Source: Margaritifera margaritifera
Lineage: Eukaryota; Mollusca; Bivalvia; Unionida; Margaritiferidae
NCBI GenBank assembly: GCA_029931535.1
Contig: JAQPZY010001660.1
Location: forward strand, 3,187,001 to 3,251,000
Length of the DNA stretch: 64,000 nt
Direction of reading: 5' to 3'
Of the stretch, positions 37,016 to 48,748 are shown in pieces (the stretch's first letter is position 1; each line of letters opens with the position of its first letter). The notes beneath the pieces were generated by a model. The model did no database searches. It was not told where the DNA came from and saw nothing but the letters and a program-made list of their open reading frames with translations. The position numbers and the translations under genes were made by a program.

Positions 37016-37949
37016 TTTTTATATAGATGTTCATGTCTCTAATTGCCAGAGCTCTTACAAACAATCCATGTAAAGGTGATTATCAGTGTGCAATGAGCAA
37101 TGATTCATTAGTGACTCGCAGTATGATTGGTCATAAAACCTTTTTGGATCAGTGATAAACAAAAATGGACGGGAAGTTGTCAAAATGTATGTTTAGCACT
37201 TCTTAATTGCACAATGCATAAATTGTCTGCAAATTTGGAAACTGCACATTTGTTTAGGTGATGCACAACATTAAATTTCCACATTTATTTTCTTTTTTTT
37301 ATCTTGTCAAAGATTTTTGGATTACAGGAGAAAATATATGTCCCGTATGTGTTTGCAAACTTTTTCAGTAACTACTTATGTTAAAAGAAATGTATTGGCA
37401 AGTATTGATACAGAAATATCCCAACAAATTCTCGATGCACTTCCATTCTCTCAGAGAGTTATAATTCTTCAGTTACTGGCTTATATAAAACATTGCAATG
37501 GAATATCAATAATTAAATTATGCCTCATGAATGCATGATATCGATTGTAACTTTGATGTATTTAAATCCTGTAGTGTGGGCGTACACCTACACAAAGTTT
37601 ATATTTATATTCCTTAAGCTGCATACAATTTTTGTTTTATGATAAAAGATTTAACTTCAGAATATGTGAATACAAATAAAATAAGCTACATAAACTTCCA
37701 AAAATAGATGTCTTTATGTGAGTGTTCATTTAATAGGATATAAAATAAATTGAATTCTCATATTTTAATCATGCCCTGGCAAGCATTTTAGACTGAAATT
37801 TCCATTTATCTTGAATTGTATATAATTTTCCATCTTCGTCAATTGTTTCATATTGCAAGAATGTAACATCAGTGGACTTATCTTTTTCAGTTAGTATTAT
37901 GAAATATGTTAATTGAGGAAATATTTGTACGGTATGTTCACTTTTCCAA

Positions 37950-38275
37950 GACCACCATCTTGAAATGTTTTGTATCACTACTCCTCCAGAATGGAAGGTC
38001 ACATCAACATGAAGTTTTCACCAAAAGACATCTTATAATATTTTGTTGGTCTTAAATGAAATTGGTGCTTATCTTACATCCAATATGGCCACTGTGACAG
38101 GTATCATGAAAATCGTTATCACTACAGAAGAAAAGATAGTCATATCGATACGTGGTTTCATCAAAAGACTTCTTATGATGTTTAGTTGAAAATGGTGCCA
38201 TTCTTATATCCATCATGATGGCCATATTGAATATCTTGTTATCGCTGAAGACTATAAGAGATGGTTTCAACACTC
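37950..38275 (+). repeat. Modular dispersed repeat, headless copy
   Basis: Begins at the inner module (accaccatcttgaaatgttt) and continues through 'acatcttataata' and 'acttcttatgatgt' modules, without the gtccatc head. Confidence 0.6.
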
Positions 38276-38640
38276 AGCAGTTAAAAAGAAAAAAATGGTC
38301 TTATCTTTGATTCCTGTAAATTATTTTCAGCTAGTAGAGCATCAGTTCCTTCAAGGGACTCACAATAAGAAATGTTTTAGTGAATTTTTTTTTTTTTCAT
38401 TGTTTACAACATTTAAAGACACAACACTGTATTATTATTTGTTAGCTAGTGAAGTAGCTGATAATTTTACTTATCTGAAGGTATGGTTTTCTGCCATCTA
38501 CTGTTGAAGGATGTTTTACAGCAAAGCCTCATAGTATTGCTTTACTGTGGAATTTTACATGATGGCTACCTAAAGTGTAGCTTCAAAGGAAAAATACAAG
38601 AACCTAAATGACAATGGATATGTTCAGTAGAACAAAGATA

Positions 38641-38857
38641 CCGTATATACTTGCATATAAACTGATACCAACTCCAAACTGCACAGACCCAGATCTGCCA
38701 TCACATAATGCGCCGGCAGATCTCAGTCTATGCAGTTTGTAAAGACTAATCAGTAGAACAAACAACATAGACCCTGATCTGCTGGCGCATTATGCGACGG
38801 CAGATCAGGGTCTATCTTGTTTGCATTTGGACTCGGCTTATACGTGAGTATATACGG
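38641..38857. mobile_element. Double-hairpin MITE, copy 5 (best preserved)
   Basis: 217 bp with perfect tips ccgtatatac / gtatatacgg and TA on both sides. Hairpin I (about 38674-38737) has 24-bp arms from aaactgcacagaccc; hairpin II (about 38758-38822) has 23-bp arms from aaacaacatagaccc. The loops are mutually complementary (acataatgcgcc against ggcgcattatgc). Confidence 0.9.
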
Positions 38858-39123
38858 TAATTAGTAATGTAGTAAAGGTACAAACTATCAATAAAACATT
38901 CTGATTCATTTGGCAATTTGAAATACATTCGGTTGGATTGCAAACAGATGTTTGAAGTCAGACCACTTAGAAATCCACTATTCCTTTTTTCTTTTTTTTT
39001 TTCATTGATTGGGGCAAAGATGTTTTACACACAAAAATTTACATTATTATATAAAGTCTTGTGTTCATCAATGTGCCAACCAACGTTTTTCTATTTGTCT
39101 GGCATATATGAAGTATGTCAGTT

Positions 39124-39325
39124 AATAAGTGATTGGTTATGGATGATATTAAACAAAACTAGATTGGTTATGGATGATATTATAAAAAACTTGATTGGTT
39201 ATGGACAATATTAAACAAAACTTGATTGGTTATGGATGATATTAGATAAAACTTGATTGGTGTTGGACAATATTTAGACAAAACTTGATTGGTTATGGGC
39301 AATATTAGACAAAACTTGATTCAGT
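39124..39325. repeat. ~31-bp minisatellite, about 6 copies
   Basis: Unit ttgattggttatggatgata plus ttaaacaaaac, with 'gatgat' and 'gacaat' variants. Confidence 0.88.
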
Positions 39326-39849
39326 TGTGCATGTACATGTAGATTTTGTATCTTTAAGCAAGATCTGAAGTTGGTTGATTGCAAGCACTATTACAGGCAA
39401 GGTTGAATACTCAGCAGATTCTTGATTGCTTTTTTTGTTTTTTTAGTGCATTCTCATCAACTGAAATAAATAATAATCCACAAATCTATTTACATTGGGT
39501 TCCTTTTACTAAATAATCTCCAAAAGGGTAGAAATTATGTTGTAGGATATTGTTCATGAGTTATTTAATTCAGTGTACTGTATGTGGATATGCACCCAAA
39601 TTCAATATAAAACATGAAATCTGTATAAAAACAAATCTTTCTTTGACAACACTTTTATACCACACCACAACAATGATGGGACATAAAGTGTTACCCTTGT
39701 TTGTACATCCATCAGTCCATTCATCACACCATCTTTAAGTTTTGCATTGAGATCATTTCAGGAACTGTAGTGGGGCATCTGTGTAGTAAAAACAGGAATT
39801 ACAGATTTATTTACTCTCAGGTCACTTTCCAGTAACAAATGAGGAAAAC

Positions 39850-42800
39850 CAAGATAGTTAATTTTACATTATACATAAGTGTAGTTGTAAAAATGTTAAA
39901 GGATGAACACAGAGGGGATTAACAAGGACTAAAAAGTATTTAGTCAAATATACACAAACCTACATACACTTTTCAGTTGACCAATATTTTTCACACTTAT
40001 AGGTGTTATAAGTTTTATCATATTTGGTCAGGTACAAAAGTATTTTTTCAAGTGACACTTGCGTTGTTCATCAAAAATTTACATTTGAGCAAATAATGAA
40101 ATTCATCACCAATTTCTACACTACTACTGGAAACCTGTAATTAAATTCCCCAAAACTTTCTTGGCAAGCTTACTAGATAATTCTCTAATTTTAATTCAGT
40201 TTTAAATAAATCATAAGTTGTCCCTTGTGATGAGTCATTCATATAGGATTTCCAGGTTTGACTATAATGGTTAAACAGAATTTGTTTGCAATGTGTTACC
40301 AAAGATTTGTTATCAGAAAAAGAATGTGTTAACCAAACATAATTAAGTCCCAAGTTTTCTAGGATACTTTTTATATTGCAAATCCATTTATTTGCAAAGG
40401 TGCCAGAGCATAGGCTGCTCAATAAAGTATCTGTATAAAATACATTACATTTTTTACTCTTCCCTGGTTACTGATTTTGACCAAAAACTGACCATCTGTG
40501 TTTTAATATAAACGTGTAAAGACAAATGAATCAACTCAACTCTCCATAGATCATAAATGTTGGAGTGCTTTTTTTCACACATAGAATAGACCTTAAGAAA
40601 TCAATAATGTCTATGTTTTCATATCCCCAAATTTGACAACCATAGGTAACAACAGGTAACATAGTCTGAACAAACAATTTAAGCTGACAATCAGCTGTAA
40701 ACTAAAATTATAAATGCATTTGTGTAATTAAGACAATGCTTTGTTGGATGTAATTACTAAATTCTTTTTAACTGAGGTAATAGGTGCCATTTTTTTAAAG
40801 GAGTAAACCCAAATATTTGTATTCATCTGCCATGTCTATGTTCTTAATATCAAATATGAAATTATGTCTTTTTTATACCCTTACCAAAAACTAAAATATT
40901 TGTCTTTCCAATATTGACAGTCAGTTTCCAGGTTTTACAAAAGTCAGAAAAAAAATTTATCATTATTTGCATGTCTTTCTCATTGGTAGTAATTAATACA
41001 GTGTCATCTGCATAAAGAAGCAGCAATACATTTTAATATGTGTAAATCATATCATCATTATTTTTTTTAAATACCTTTACAATTGTTACTTTTCAGAAAG
41101 GTCTCTAAATCATTCAAGAAAATTTAAAACAATAATGGCGATAAATGTTTTCCTTGCCGAATGCCTGTATCACATGAGAAAAATCCTGAATAGTTACTAT
41201 AAATGTTACCACTTTATTTATTGTTTTGATAAAGACTATATATAACTTTAAAACATTTCCAAGTGACTCTAGTGGAAAATAATTGTGTCCAAATTCCAGC
41301 TCTCCAAACATCGTCAAAGGCTGTATTAAAATCTATTATTGTGCAAGATAACTTTTTCTTGTTTACAATTAGAAAATCAATCAGTACATGAAGTATGATA
41401 ACATTGTCCATCATTGAGTACCCACTACTAAAATCGGCTGGACCCTCTGATAATAAATTTTCTTCTAAAAGCTTATATATTTTCGTATTGAATAAGGTTG
41501 TAAACAATGTTCCAAAACAACTTAATAATGTTATAGGTCAATAGTTATTGGGGTCCAATTTACAACCTTTACCTTCATATAAAGGTTTTATTATTATTTC
41601 TGATTACCATTCATCAGGAATTGTTCCTGTATCAAAGATTGTGTTGAAAAGTCTCACATATATTGGTAGCATGATTGAGTCAGTGGCCTTAATATATTCA
41701 TTTATAACTCCATCATACCCTGGCATTTTACTATTTTTCAATGATTTATTATCTTCCAATATCTTCTCATTTCTGTATTCATTTTCATTAACTAATCCAG
41801 TCGAAAAGTCAAACAAAGTATCTGAATCATTAGAATTGTCAGCTTCGTTGAGGGTTTTAAAATGATTATTAATTCTGTCTAAAAACATTGGAATTTCTTT
41901 ATTTTTGTCACCGATTTTATTTATAAATCTCCAAAATTTTGTTAAATCATTTGTTTGCATCTTTAATATTTTTCAAATACCTTAGGTTTATGCTTAGCAG
42001 AGTGTAGTCTCATACCTGATTTATAATGCCTGCTTGCCTGAACAATTCGTAGTTGTTACTAACAAGTTAACCTTTCTGGTTAAGTGTAATTTTTTTTCGC
42101 AGTTCTACATTCTTTACCAAACCTTGGTAGGTCCGTAGATTTTTTGTTGTATACAAACTTGTACATGAAAGATAAATCTGCACTTTTAAGGAAAATTGAG
42201 ATGATTTTACCAACAATACTATTTATAGATTCCTTTATATTTGCACTTTCAAGCACTGTATTCGAGCCTTCGTGTATTCTGTCCAAAGAGGCTTTATCAG
42301 TATTATCTATTAAGATTTGTCTGGGATCCACTTTCTTTTTTTTTATTTCATTATACCCAGGCACTGGTATGTATTTACAATTAATTGAAAATTGCAATGC
42401 ATTATGTAGATTAAATAATAACAGAGAAAAATCTAATATGTCAAAATCATTTATCGAAGGAAAACCACATACCGGTGATAAGAGATAATCTATAACGCTT
42501 ACATTGTTGGTAGTACATTCACCAATGTCTTTGTCATTACCAAGTCTTCCATTACATATATAAATATACTGTATTGTTATTTTTACACATGTGCAATAAT
42601 TTACTTCTGTAATTATGTTTTGATCTGTCAAGAGTAACTCATTTAATTGGCACCTGTAAGTGCTGCAGACTTTCAATGTTACCTACACTTGAATAAACAG
42701 TATTATCAATCCCAACCATTATCTAACAAGAAAGAATCAACATGAACAACGAAATCATTTAAACAACTCATGCAAGCATTAATGTCACCAACTAAATATA

Positions 42801-43000
42801 CAAATTTGGTTTCACTCAGTTTGCAATTAGTTCGGACCCCAAATCAGAGAAACTATTTTCACCACTATAATTTGAAGACTCAGGAGGTGTATACACTAAA
42901 CCAAACACATCATTGTCATTTATCCCAAACATCTCTTTTTTATCTGACACCCCAAAACACTCTTCTAGTCTAAATTTTCACCTTCATTTGTGTTTATAGT
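39850..43000 (-). pseudogene. Decayed CR1/Jockey-like LINE (EN and RT), minus strand
   Basis: Read on the minus strand from about 43.0 kb: an endonuclease region ('VFGLVYTPPESSNY' near 42.9 kb, 'YLVGDINAC' near 42.8 kb, NGRLGNDKDIGECTTNN and VSVIDYLLSP near 42.5 kb), a connector, then RT with SLKNSKMPGYDGVINEYIK (about 41.7 kb), 'FNTIFDTGTIPDEW', 'LLSEGPADF..GYSMMDNV' (41.4 kb) and 'IIDFNTAFDDVW' (41.3 kb). A C-terminal region follows at 40.42-40.14 kb ('LPRKFWGI') and a 'GDEFHYLLKC' relic near 40.1 kb. Stops and frameshifts break it throughout. No RNase H was seen, so it is a different lineage from 5893-9160. Both ends are approximate. Confidence 0.85.
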
Positions 43001-43377
43001 TTTTATTATGCCCCCTCTGCTTGCAGTAAAGATATATTGATTTAGTCCTGTCCATCCATCCTTCCCTCTGTCAGTCTATTCATCCAGCTTGACAAGCTTG
43101 TAAGCAAGATTGCACAAAAACCACTCAACATAGACAAATGAAATCTGGCTAGCATATTTGTATGCATATATAGATGATCTGATTAGATTTCAATTTTTTT
43201 TACACATTTTTTAACTTTTGGGAACTTAGGCTTCTTTGACAAAAACCATGTTGGCATGATTAAATAAAAAACCACTCAAGTTAGAGAAATTAAAATAGTG
43301 TAGGCTTATGTTTTTTTATTTGTAGATAACCTAATTAGATTTCAAGGCCACTGCAGCAGTGTTTCAATTTTTCACTC

Positions 43378-44330
43378 TACTTGCCATAGACCAGATTAGT
43401 TTGTACAATAGTCCTTTGTTCAGTGTCCGTTACCACAAGTTTGTTATCGCTACTCCATCTGAGTTAGTGGTAGGATTGCTATTAAGCTTTACAAACACAT
43501 TCATCTCAAGATCTAGTTGGTCCTAAATGAAAATGGTGCCCCTCAGACAGCTAACTATGGCTGCCATGTCAGCCATCTTTAGCATCTTGTTATTGCTACT
43601 ACTACAGAACAGATGTTATGTTGTCATGGGGTTGTCACTAAAAAGCTTCTTATGTTGTCTAGTTGGTCCTAGATGAAATGGTACCCCTCAGATATCCCAT
43701 ATGACCATCACAACATTCATCTTGAAAATCTAGACTCTACTTCTCCAGAACAGATGGTAATATCGGCATGCGGTTTTCACTGAAGACTACTTATGATGTC
43801 AATTTGGTTATAAATGAAAATGGTGCTGATGTGACATCCAGTATGACCACCACTGTGGCCATCTTGAAAATCTTGTTATAGCTACTCCTACTGCATGGAT
43901 GGTTGCATCAACATGGGCTTTTCACTGAAAGACTTCTTATGATGTCTAGTTAGTCCTTAATGAAAATGGTACCCCTCAGGCATCCAGTACGACTGCCATG
44001 GTGGATATCCTGAAAATCTTACCACTACTTCTCCTGAATGAATGGTCATATCGATGTGGGGTTTCCACTAAAAGATTTTTATGATGTATACTAGGCCTAA
44101 ATGAAAATTTTGCCTGTCGGACATGCCTAAAGACATCTAATCCAGACACCATGGTGGCCATCTTGAAAATGTTATCACTACTCATCTTGAATTGATAGTC
44201 ATATCGACATGGGGTTTTCACTTAGAGACTTCATATGATGTCTGATTGGTCATGAACAAACCTCTCTGACATCCAAAATGGCAGCCATATTGATAGTCTT
44301 GTTATTGCTACACCAGATCTGACCACCAGC
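43378..44330 (+). repeat. Modular dispersed repeat, longest copy
   Basis: The head near 43378 (cttgccatagaccagattag) is followed by about six modules of about 115-125 bp, each with 'gccatcttgaaaatct', 'ggttttcactgaa', 'acttcttatgatgtc' and 'aaatgaaaatggt'. Other copies have two or three modules. Confidence 0.75.
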
Positions 44331-44924
44331 AAATCTGCACTTTTGTGAAGGAGTTTTGAACACCAGACCTATATCTGAGATCAGGTCAGAGATCATTGCT
44401 TGCATTTTTTTACTTGATTGAACTTACGAACACGATGACTTGTACATATACAAGTGAGTTTTTGCCCAGGCATTTTATAATCAGTTGCATTCCAATGAAC
44501 AAGTTGATAGTCAGCACTCTGACATTGATTTTAAGGTCCAAGGTCTTGACTTAGGTTTTTAGCTGTACTAGCTTGAAAGCATGATAACACAAACTAGTAT
44601 GAATGTACTTTTTTAATTTATTGAACCTAGTTTGTGGATATGTCACAAGAATATCTTGAATGATACTGCTTCAGTAACTTTTTTCCCAAAAAGTATTACT
44701 TATAGATTTAACTAAACTTAGCATGTGGTTATGTCTTGACATTGTCTGAGACAAGTTCAATGAGCTTCTATCCATGATATCAAGTTCAAGGTAAAAGGCC
44801 AAGACAAAGAATTTTTAACTGCGCTTGGTATCTTGTAGACATGTTAACTCAAACGCAAGAAAATAGTTAATTGCCAAATTTGGTATGTTGGAGTTTTTCA
44901 AGATTATCAGAGATGGTCACAGGG

Positions 44925-45115
44925 CTGCATATAATTGTATGCTGCTCCAGTGCCCTATGGGCTTATCATGGCACAATACTATATGCTATCAATGAACAGG
45001 GCTGCATATAATTTGATGCTTGCTCCAGGGCCCTATGGACTTATCATGGTAGAATACTATATGCTATCCATGAACGGGGCTGAATATAATTTGATGCTTG
45101 CTCCAATGCCAAGTG
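44925..45115. repeat. ~75-bp tandem repeat, 2.5 copies
   Basis: Unit gggctgcatataatttgatg, cttgctccagggccctatgg, acttatcatggtagaatact, atatgctatccatgaac. Confidence 0.85.
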
Positions 45116-45515
45116 AAAATCTTCTTCATGTTGCATCTTGAGCTGTCTACAACAACTTAAGTAGTGGTGTTTGAAATAGATGCATGGTTTGGTCATTAAA
45201 TTTTCAAAATAACATAATGTTATATTAGGCCTGCATAACTAGGAAAAATCCAATAAATAAAAATGATTTATTGTCAGTTTCCATCATAAACTTATATATC
45301 TAAGCATAAAAATGACACATGTCATCATGACTATGTACAAGTCATTTGATAAGTGAATCATCAATTACAATATTGTGTGTACTAAAATTGTTATTAGCCA
45401 TAAGGTACCAGTAGTCTTTTGGTAAAATGTTCTTATTTTTTTTGCAAGCAAAAATATTTTTGGGTGATCTGATCATTAAATGGATGGATGTCTTGCAATT
45501 ATGTTGTTAAGAGGT

Positions 45516-46622
45516 ATAACACCTCTTCTCAGATAGGTAATACACACCTCTTCTTAGATAGGTAATACACCTCTTCTCAGATAGGTAAATACACCTCTTC
45601 TCAGATAGGTAATACACACCTCTTCTCAGATAGGTAATACACACCTCTTCTTAGATAGGTAATACACCTCTTGTCAGATAGGTAATACACATCTTCTCAG
45701 ATAGGTAATACACACCTCTTCTCAGATAGGTAATACACACATCTTTTCAGATAGGTAATACACATCTTCTCAGATAGGTAATACACCTCTTCTCAGATAG
45801 CTAATACACACCTCTTGTCAGGTAGCTAATATGCACCTCTTGTCAGATAGCTAATACACCTTTTGTCAGATAGCTAATACACACCTCTTGTCAGATAGCT
45901 AATACACTTGTCAGTAGTTAATACACCTCTTGTCAGATAGCTAATACACCTCTCTTGTCAGATAGCTAATACACCTCTTGTCAGATAGCTAATACACCTC
46001 TCTTAAGAGATAGCTAATACACCTCTTGAGAGATAGCTAATACACCTCTTGTCAGATAGGTAATACCCCTCTTGAGAGATAGGTAATACCCCTCTTGTCA
46101 GATAGCTAATACACCTCTTGTCAGATAGCTAATAACACCTCTTGTCAGATAGCTAATACACCTCTTGTCAGATAGCTAATACACCTTTTGTCAGATAGCT
46201 AATACACCTCTTGTCAGATAGCTAATACACCTTTTGTCAGATAGCTAATACACCTCTTGTCAGATAGCTAATACACCTCTTGTCAGATAGCTAATACACA
46301 CCTCTTGTCAGATAGCTAATACACCTCTTGTCAGATAGCTAATACACCTCTTGTCAGATAGCTAATACACCTTTTGTCAGATAGCTAAAACACACCTCTT
46401 GTCAGATAGCTAATACACCTCTTGTCAGATAGCTAATACACCTCTTGTCAGATAGCTAATAAACCTTTTGTCAGATAGCTAATACACCTCTTGTCAGATA
46501 GCTAATACACCTCTTGTCAGATAGCTAATACACACCTCTTGTCAGATAGCTAATAACACCTCTTGTCAGATAGCTAATACACATCTTGTCAGATAGATAA
46601 TACACCTTTTGTCAGATAGCTA
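45516..46622. repeat. 23-bp minisatellite array, about 47 copies
   Basis: Unit cagatagctaatacacctct plus tgt; some copies have an extra 'ac'. The left quarter (to about 45790) carries 'ttctcagataggtaatac', the rest 'ttgtcagatagctaatac', with a few intermediate or 'ttgagagata' variants near 46000-46080. No open frame spans it. Confidence 0.96.
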
Positions 46623-47579
46623 CTCATCTATTTTAGATATTAACAGTGACCTCCATTTGTTCAAACATAAAAAGAGATGGACTAATCATGAATGCACATC
46701 TCAGTCAAGGTATATTTGTACCTTGAGCAAATTAACCATTAATTGACAGGAAAAGCTTGAAAAGTTCATGTTCACAAATTTGTCACTATCAATATGAAGC
46801 AGGCAGTATTTACACAGAAACATAATCTCATAAACAAAGTCTTAAAAACCAGTTTACCATCATAAAAAAATTTTTTTAATTGACTTTGAAGTCCAATCAT
46901 ACACAAATTGTTTACTCTAACCCTGCTGGCTCAGCAATGTAAAATAAGCTAGATGTACTGATACACCATTCTACCTGCTTGTCATAAGAGGCGACTGATG
47001 AAGGAAACCTGTTTACCATGATCATGTTCCAGCTGAAGTCTTTGACATTCTAAAATAGTGTGGTTTATATATAAAAAATTGATAATGGATTTTACCTAGC
47101 ATTTTGCAGGGCAAGGGAAGGTATTTCCTGCCCCAACTAGTGCCACCTCCCAAAAAATCCCAACTCCCTAGGCAAATGCCCCAGTAAAATAACAGGTATA
47201 GCCTCCAGCAGCCTTTCCTTTCCTTGCTGCCTCATGGATTTGGTAGTGGCATCCTAAATGTTTGCTGTGAGAAAAATTACAGTCATTGTATCTCATCTAC
47301 CAGATTTCTTTCTTCTTAGAAATGAATCAGTTGATGGCATCATTGTTTAATATGCAGCTCGAAGTGTCATGTTACAATAGCATTACATGTGGTCATGCCA
47401 TTGAGTGCTTACAAAAATATAAAATCTTCTTCCCAAAACTATAAAAACTGTTGTTGATAAACTTCAGTAGGTGGTTCCAGAATAGGTACACCAACAACCA
47501 GTAAAATTCAGTGATACCATGGGCATCCTTGTGCAGAGACGATAATGGAAATATTGCGACACAAAAGGCTATCTTTACA

Positions 47580-48078
47580 TTGTCGTCCTCTGCAAGGAAT
47601 AGGGCTGCAGCTAAAGGAGGACACAATCCAGTTGTTCAGCTCTGCATAGAGTGGGATGCTGCCAACCTTAACAGAGCTACAGTCACAGTTACCAAAGGTG
47701 ACCATATAAAAATTGTTAAGCTGTGCCAAACAGGAGTGGCGGGGTGATACGGACTGCAGCATGTATAGTTTGGCCTACAGTGGTCACAACAAGATTCTTT
47801 GCTTTTGCAGGGACTGGGGTGCTACTAATTTTAACTGGACTTTGGAACGTGTGGCACTTGGCAGCCAAGAGGAGATTGTTGTTCTTTGTAAAAAGTGGGG
47901 AGACAAATCTTAATAAAGTCATGATTCATGATGCTTTCAAGTATTACATGTATATGCAAATTGTCTGCTCCTGATGGACTGGGAATGCTACTGACTTTAA
48001 CTCAGCCATGGAATCTGCAACCTATAATGGTTATATTGAAATAGTTGTACTTTTAAAAATGTGGATTATTGGTGACTG
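47580..48078 (+). pseudogene. Degraded ankyrin-like repeat sequence, left arm
   Basis: Spread over three frames are about five units of about 27 residues with consensus A..GH..IV.LC..WGATNFN: for example RAAAKGGHNPVVQLCIEWDA, 'KGDHIKIVKLC', LAYSGHNKILCFCRDWGATN, VALGSQEEIVVLCKKWGD and 'NATDFNSAMESATYNGYIEI'. The GH..IV.L core is ankyrin-like, but the period is shorter than the usual 33. Frameshifts fall near 47740 and 47915. I do not know the parent gene. Confidence 0.55.
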
Positions 48079-48089
48079 ACAATAGTTGT

Positions 48090-48469
48090 GATCAGCAATC
48101 TCCTCATGTCTACAAAGGGCCACATGTTACATAGCCCAGATAAAGTTAGTGGCACCCCAGTCTCGCTGTGACTACCATAGAGGCCACACTTTACATGCTT
48201 CAGTTAAAATGACCCCACCCCCTTTTTTTTGGGGGGGGGGGGATGGCACAGAGCTAAAAATGTTATATGGCCACCTTTTGCAGCACAGTCATAGCTGTGT
48301 TAAGGCCCCAGCCAATGCAAACTGGCTTTTGTCCTGCTTTAGCTTCACTAACATATGATTCAAAGTTGGTGCAACCCAATTCCTTGCGGAGGATGACAAT
48401 GTCAAGAAAGCCCTTTCGCACCGCAGTATTTCCAATATCATATCTGCACTCAGATGCCCATGGTATCAC
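48090..48469 (-). pseudogene. Degraded ankyrin-like repeat sequence, right arm
   Basis: Minus-strand counterpart of the left arm, starting MIPWASECRYDIGN (left arm: MIPWASLCRDDNGN) and containing 'LDIVILRKELGCTNFE' and, after frameshifts and a G12 run, 'RDWGATNFIWAM' and 'RHEEIADH'. More decayed than the left arm. Confidence 0.5.
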
Positions 48470-48748
48470 TGTTTTTATTGGTTGTTGGTGTACATATTCA
48501 TGGTATCACTGTTTTTATTGGTTGTTGGTGTACATATTCATGGTATCACTGTTTTTATTGGTTGTTGGTGTCCATGGTATCACTGTTTTTATTGGTTGTT
48601 GGTGTCCATGGTATCACTGTTTTTATTGGTTGTTGGTGTCCATGGTATCACTGTTTTTATTGGTTGTTGGTGTCCATGGTATCACTGTTTTTATTGGTTG
48701 TTGGTGTCCATGGTATCACTGTTTTTATTGGCTGTTGGTGTACATATT
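48459..48748. repeat. 34/40-bp minisatellite in the right arm, 8 copies
   Basis: Core catggtatcactgtttttat plus tggttgttggtgtc, with three 40-bp variants ending tacatatt (two at the left end, one at the right). The equivalent left-arm segment near 47480-47525 is single copy. Confidence 0.93.

Larger units (their letters stand above)
34800..37935. repeat. ~1.37-kb tandem segmental duplication, about 2.3 copies
   Basis: The markers 'aggcaagtattgatacagaa' at 34813 and its 'tggcaagtattgatacagaa' counterparts at 36027 and 37395 give spacings of about 1.21 and 1.37 kb. The first unit lacks about 155 bp (aaacattgcgatgg... to the ttatgat before 'aaagatttaacttcag') that the second and third have. The third ends near 37.93 kb. 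Units are roughly 93-95% alike by eye and each complete one carries a modular dispersed repeat. Confidence 0.88.

Noticed and set aside
45516..46622. CRISPR-like array
   Set aside because: The 23-bp repeats are contiguous with no unique spacers, and the context is a eukaryotic intron.
47393..47762. Minus-strand ORFs of 68-84 codons around 47.4-47.9 kb
   Set aside because: Shadows of the plus-strand ankyrin-like relic in the left arm of the inverted repeat.
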